Source: CAXSEF01 sp964236535
GTDB lineage: Bacteria; Pseudomonadota; Alphaproteobacteria; Acetobacterales; Acetobacteraceae
NCBI GenBank assembly: GCA_964236535.1
Contig: CAXSEF010000009.1
Span: forward strand, 6,750-70,749
DNA: 64,000 nucleotides
Direction of reading: 5' to 3'
This document shows positions 61,948-64,000 of the stretch, piece by piece. Positions within the stretch are counted from its first letter, which is position 1. Each line of letters starts with the position of its first letter. The position numbers were made by a program, and so were the translations under genes. Below the pieces are notes generated by a model that was not told the origin of the DNA, ran no database searches, and was given only the letters and a program-made list of their open reading frames with translations.

Positions 61948-63836
61948 GGACGACGCTGCGGCTGCTGCGGTTCTACGGTCGNNNNNNNNNNNNNNNNNNN
62001 NNNNNNNNNNNNNNNNNNNNNNNNNNNNNNNNNNNNNNNNNNNNNNNNNNNNNNNNNNNNNNNNNNNNNNNNNNNNNNNNNGGTCGCCAGAATGGGGGTC
62101 GCCAGAATGGGGGTCGTCAAAGCGCGGGTGGCCCGGACGGGCGTGGCCTGGCCGTGTGGCTCGCCGGCGGCATCTCGCTCAACGTGGTCGTCATCCTGTC
62201 CAACGTGGCGCTGCTGGCGCTGTCGGGATGGTTCATCACCGCCATGGCGCTGGCGGGCCTGGGCCTGGCGCCAATCGAGTATTTCGCGCCGGCGGCGGCG
62301 ATCCGCGGGCTCGCCCTGCTGCGTACCGGCGGGCGCTACTGCGAGCGTCTGGTGACGCACGAGGCGACGTTCCGCCTGCTGGCGGCGCTGCGCTCGTGGT
62401 TCTTCGCCGCCCTGGAGCCGCTGGCGCCGGCGCGCCTGCAGCACCACCGCGGCGGCGACCTGCTGAGCCGCATCCGCTCCGACATCGACAGTCTCGACAA
62501 CCTCTATCTCCGGGTGGTGGCGCCGACCGCCGCCGCGGTGCTGAGCGGGCTGCTGCTGACGGGCTTCCTGGCGCTCTTCAGCGGGGCAGCGGCGCTGCTG
62601 CTGGCCGCCTGCCTGATCGGCGCTGGCGCGGTGCTGCCGCTGGCGGCGCGACGGCTGGGCCGGGAGCCCGGCCGGCGCGTGGTGGCGATCCGGGCCGAGC
62701 TGCGCAGCGCGATCTCGGACACCGTGCACGGGCTGGGCGAGCTGCTGGTCGACGGCGCGATCGAGGCCAGGGACGCGGAGGTCGCGGCGCTGGGCCGGTC
62801 GCTGGCCATCCAGCAGCGCCGCCAGGCGCGGCTTGGTATCGTGGCCACGGCGCTGTCCGGCCTGGTCGCGGCGCTGGCGCTCTGGGGCGCGCTGGCGATC
62901 GCGATCCCGCTGGTCCGCCGCGACAGCCTGTCCGGTCCGGAGCTGGCGATGATCGCGTTCCTGGTGATGGCCAGCTTCGAGGCGGTGGCGCCGCTGCCGG
63001 CCGCCTTCCAGGCGCTGGGCGAGACCCTGGCGGCGGCGCGGCGCATCTTCGAGCTGGTCGACGCGGAGCCTGAGGTAGCCGAGCCGCTGCACGAGGCGCC
63101 GGCGCCGCACCGGTTCGACATCCGCATCCGGGGTATGCGGATGCGCTACGCCGACGACGCGCCGTGGGCGCTCGACGGCGTCGATCTCGACCTGCCGCAG
63201 GGCGGCCGGCTCGGCATCGTCGGCGCCAGCGGCTCGGGCAAGACCAGCCTTCTGAACGTGCTGCTGCGGTTCTGGGGCCATCAGGCGGGCGAGGTCACGA
63301 TCGGCGGCACCCCGCTCGCCGCCCTGGGTGGCGAGACGATGCGCTCGCTCTGCAGCGTGGTGGCGCAGCAGACCCACCTGTTCAACACCAGCATCCGCGA
63401 GAACCTGCTGCTGGCGCGGCCCGGCGCCACCGACGCCGAGCTGCACGAGGCGCTGCGTCAGGCCAATCTCGGCGCCGAGATCGAGGCCCTGCCGGACGGG
63501 CTGTCGACGGTGGTGGGCGAGAACGGCGCGCGCTTCTCGGGCGGGCAGACCCGGCGGCTTGCGATCGCGCGTGCCCTGCTCAAGGACGCGCCGATCCTGC
63601 TCCTCGACGAGCCGACCGAAGGGCTGGACCCGGTCTCGGAGCGTGCTGTGCTGGAGGGCCTGCGCACGCTCATGCAGGGACGGACGACGCTCCTGATCAC
63701 GCACCGCCCGCAGGCGCTGGAGGACATGGACGCGGTGCTGCGGCTCGACTGCGGTCGGGTCCGATCGACTCTCAGCAAGGAAGGCTGGACTCTGCCCAGA
63801 CCCGCCAAAAGCTCGCCGTTGAGAGCCACTTCATAG
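61944..63836 (+). CDS. cydC: ABC exporter subunit CydC, interrupted by scaffold gap
   Basis: The second half of the CydDC exporter, about 630 codons as drawn. GTG 61944 overlaps the cydD stop. After RTTLRLLRFYG the sequence is lost in 100 N. The frame continues on the far side with GRQNGGRQNGGRQ, a pentapeptide repeat, then the membrane domain (LNVVVILSNVALLALSGWFI) and ATPase: Walker A LGIVGASGSGKTSLLNVLLR, signature FSGGQTRRLAIARALLKDAP, Walker B ILLLDEPTEGLD and switch His LITHRPQ. The last 20 or so residues (STLSKEGWTLPRPAKS) come from a copy of the dispersed repeat that replaced the normal end. The exact N-terminal length is unknown. Confidence 0.9.
   Translation: MRTTLRLLRFYGXXXXXXXXXXXXXXXXXXXXXXXXXXXXXXXXXXGRQNGGRQNGGRQSAGGPDGRGLAVWLAGGISLNVVVILSNVALLALSGWFITAMALAGLGLAPIEYFAPAAAIRGLALLRTGGRYCERLVTHEATFRLLAALRSWFFAALEPLAPARLQHHRGGDLLSRIRSDIDSLDNLYLRVVAPTAAAVLSGLLLTGFLALFSGAAALLLAACLIGAGAVLPLAARRLGREPGRRVVAIRAELRSAISDTVHGLGELLVDGAIEARDAEVAALGRSLAIQQRRQARLGIVATALSGLVAALALWGALAIAIPLVRRDSLSGPELAMIAFLVMASFEAVAPLPAAFQALGETLAAARRIFELVDAEPEVAEPLHEAPAPHRFDIRIRGMRMRYADDAPWALDGVDLDLPQGGRLGIVGASGSGKTSLLNVLLRFWGHQAGEVTIGGTPLAALGGETMRSLCSVVAQQTHLFNTSIRENLLLARPGATDAELHEALRQANLGAEIEALPDGLSTVVGENGARFSGGQTRRLAIARALLKDAPILLLDEPTEGLDPVSERAVLEGLRTLMQGRTTLLITHRPQALEDMDAVLRLDCGRVRSTLSKEGWTLPRPAKSSPLRATS
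61982..62081. other. scaffold gap of 100 N inside cydC
   Basis: Exactly 100 N. The bases before the gap end in ggtcg and those after begin with ggtcgccag, the 15-bp tandem repeat unit, so the assembly broke in the repeat. Confidence 0.99.
62082..62118. repeat. 15-bp tandem repeat in the cydC 5' region
   Basis: Two exact units of GGTCGCCAGAATGGG (62082-62096, 62097-62111) plus the start of a third, encoding GRQNG pentapeptides. The array probably extends leftwards into the gap. Confidence 0.85.
63772..63820. repeat. dispersed palindromic repeat fragment at the cydC end
   Basis: agcaaggaaggctggactctgcccagacccgcc, matching the right end of the repeat family, lies within the last codons of cydC. 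Confidence 0.7.
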
Positions 63837-64000
63837 AAAGAACCATGTTCTCGAGGCCCTCCCTAAGCAGGTCCAGGGCGTCGTGCGGAGCAGGCTGGAG
63901 CGGAACCTGGTCATTCCGGCTCGTATCCTGCGGTGGTGCAGTGGTTTGCGCACTCGCGTGGGTGAAGCGGCAAGCGCACCACCGAGGGCGTTGCACAGGG
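63837..64000. other. window end, no gene seen
   Basis: 164 bases after cydC with no supported gene. A minus-strand frame here contains DALDLLREGLENMVL, which could be a transposase remnant but is too short to assign. Confidence 0.35.

Overview
The window is about 70% GC. Its gene content fits an alphaproteobacterium of the Rhodospirillales, most likely Acetobacteraceae: a hopanoid glycosyltransferase (HpnI), a cyanide-insensitive-type bd oxidase operon, a sorbosone-dehydrogenase-type PQQ protein, a photoactive yellow protein and a dispersed palindromic repeat family. The family assignment is inference, since no rRNA is present. Two 100-N scaffold gaps (56098-56197 and 61982-62081) show it comes from a draft assembly.

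Layout. 1-3.2 kb: start of an LpxR-type lipid A deacylase, tRNA-Ser(UGA), a PHB-depolymerase-type esterase and a sulfotransferase. 3.2-8.1 kb: a lower-GC segment bordered by decayed IS5, ISKra4/IS630 and IS3 fragments. It holds a photoactive yellow protein (PYP) overlapping a PAS-GGEEF diguanylate cyclase, with a divergent p-coumarate:CoA ligase that would make the PYP chromophore donor. 8.3-10.8 kb: an SDR, a histidine kinase relic and xerC. 11.1-14.9 kb: a tight minus-strand operon of a FeeM/LuxI-like N-acyl amino acid synthase, an ICMT-like membrane methyltransferase and a membrane PAS-GGDEF-EAL protein. 15.8-19 kb: a GT2 glycosyltransferase and divergent gmd-rmd (GDP-D-rhamnose). 20.3-33.5 kb: sucCD, then sucA, sucB and lpd on the same strand, with a DUF2231-sorbosone dehydrogenase and an MFS transporter inserted on the opposite strand. 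33.6-45.4 kb: an S24-type repressor, pyrD, hpnI, a YceI protein, cysC, a large secreted protein of unknown function, an aldo/keto reductase and a CobA-type siroheme methyltransferase. 45.4-56.7 kb: a decay zone (IS relics, fumC relic, resolvase relic) around selB, a substrate-binding protein gene with an in-frame UGA, two tandem catalase-like genes, wrbA and a FAH-family hydrolase. 56.7-63.8 kb: a GbsR/MarR-type regulator followed by cydA-cydB-small membrane protein-cydD-cydC.

How genes work together. Two separate c-di-GMP modules stand out: a probable blue-light one (PYP plus cyclase plus pcl) and a probable acyl-amino-acid signal one (FeeM plus ICMT plus GGDEF-EAL). sucCD/sucAB/lpd encode 2-oxoglutarate dehydrogenase and succinyl-CoA synthetase. 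The cyd operon encodes a quinol oxidase and its assembly exporter, probably controlled by the regulator just upstream. A palindromic repeat family of roughly 130-150 bp punctuates many intergenic gaps and even supplies the last codons of cydC.
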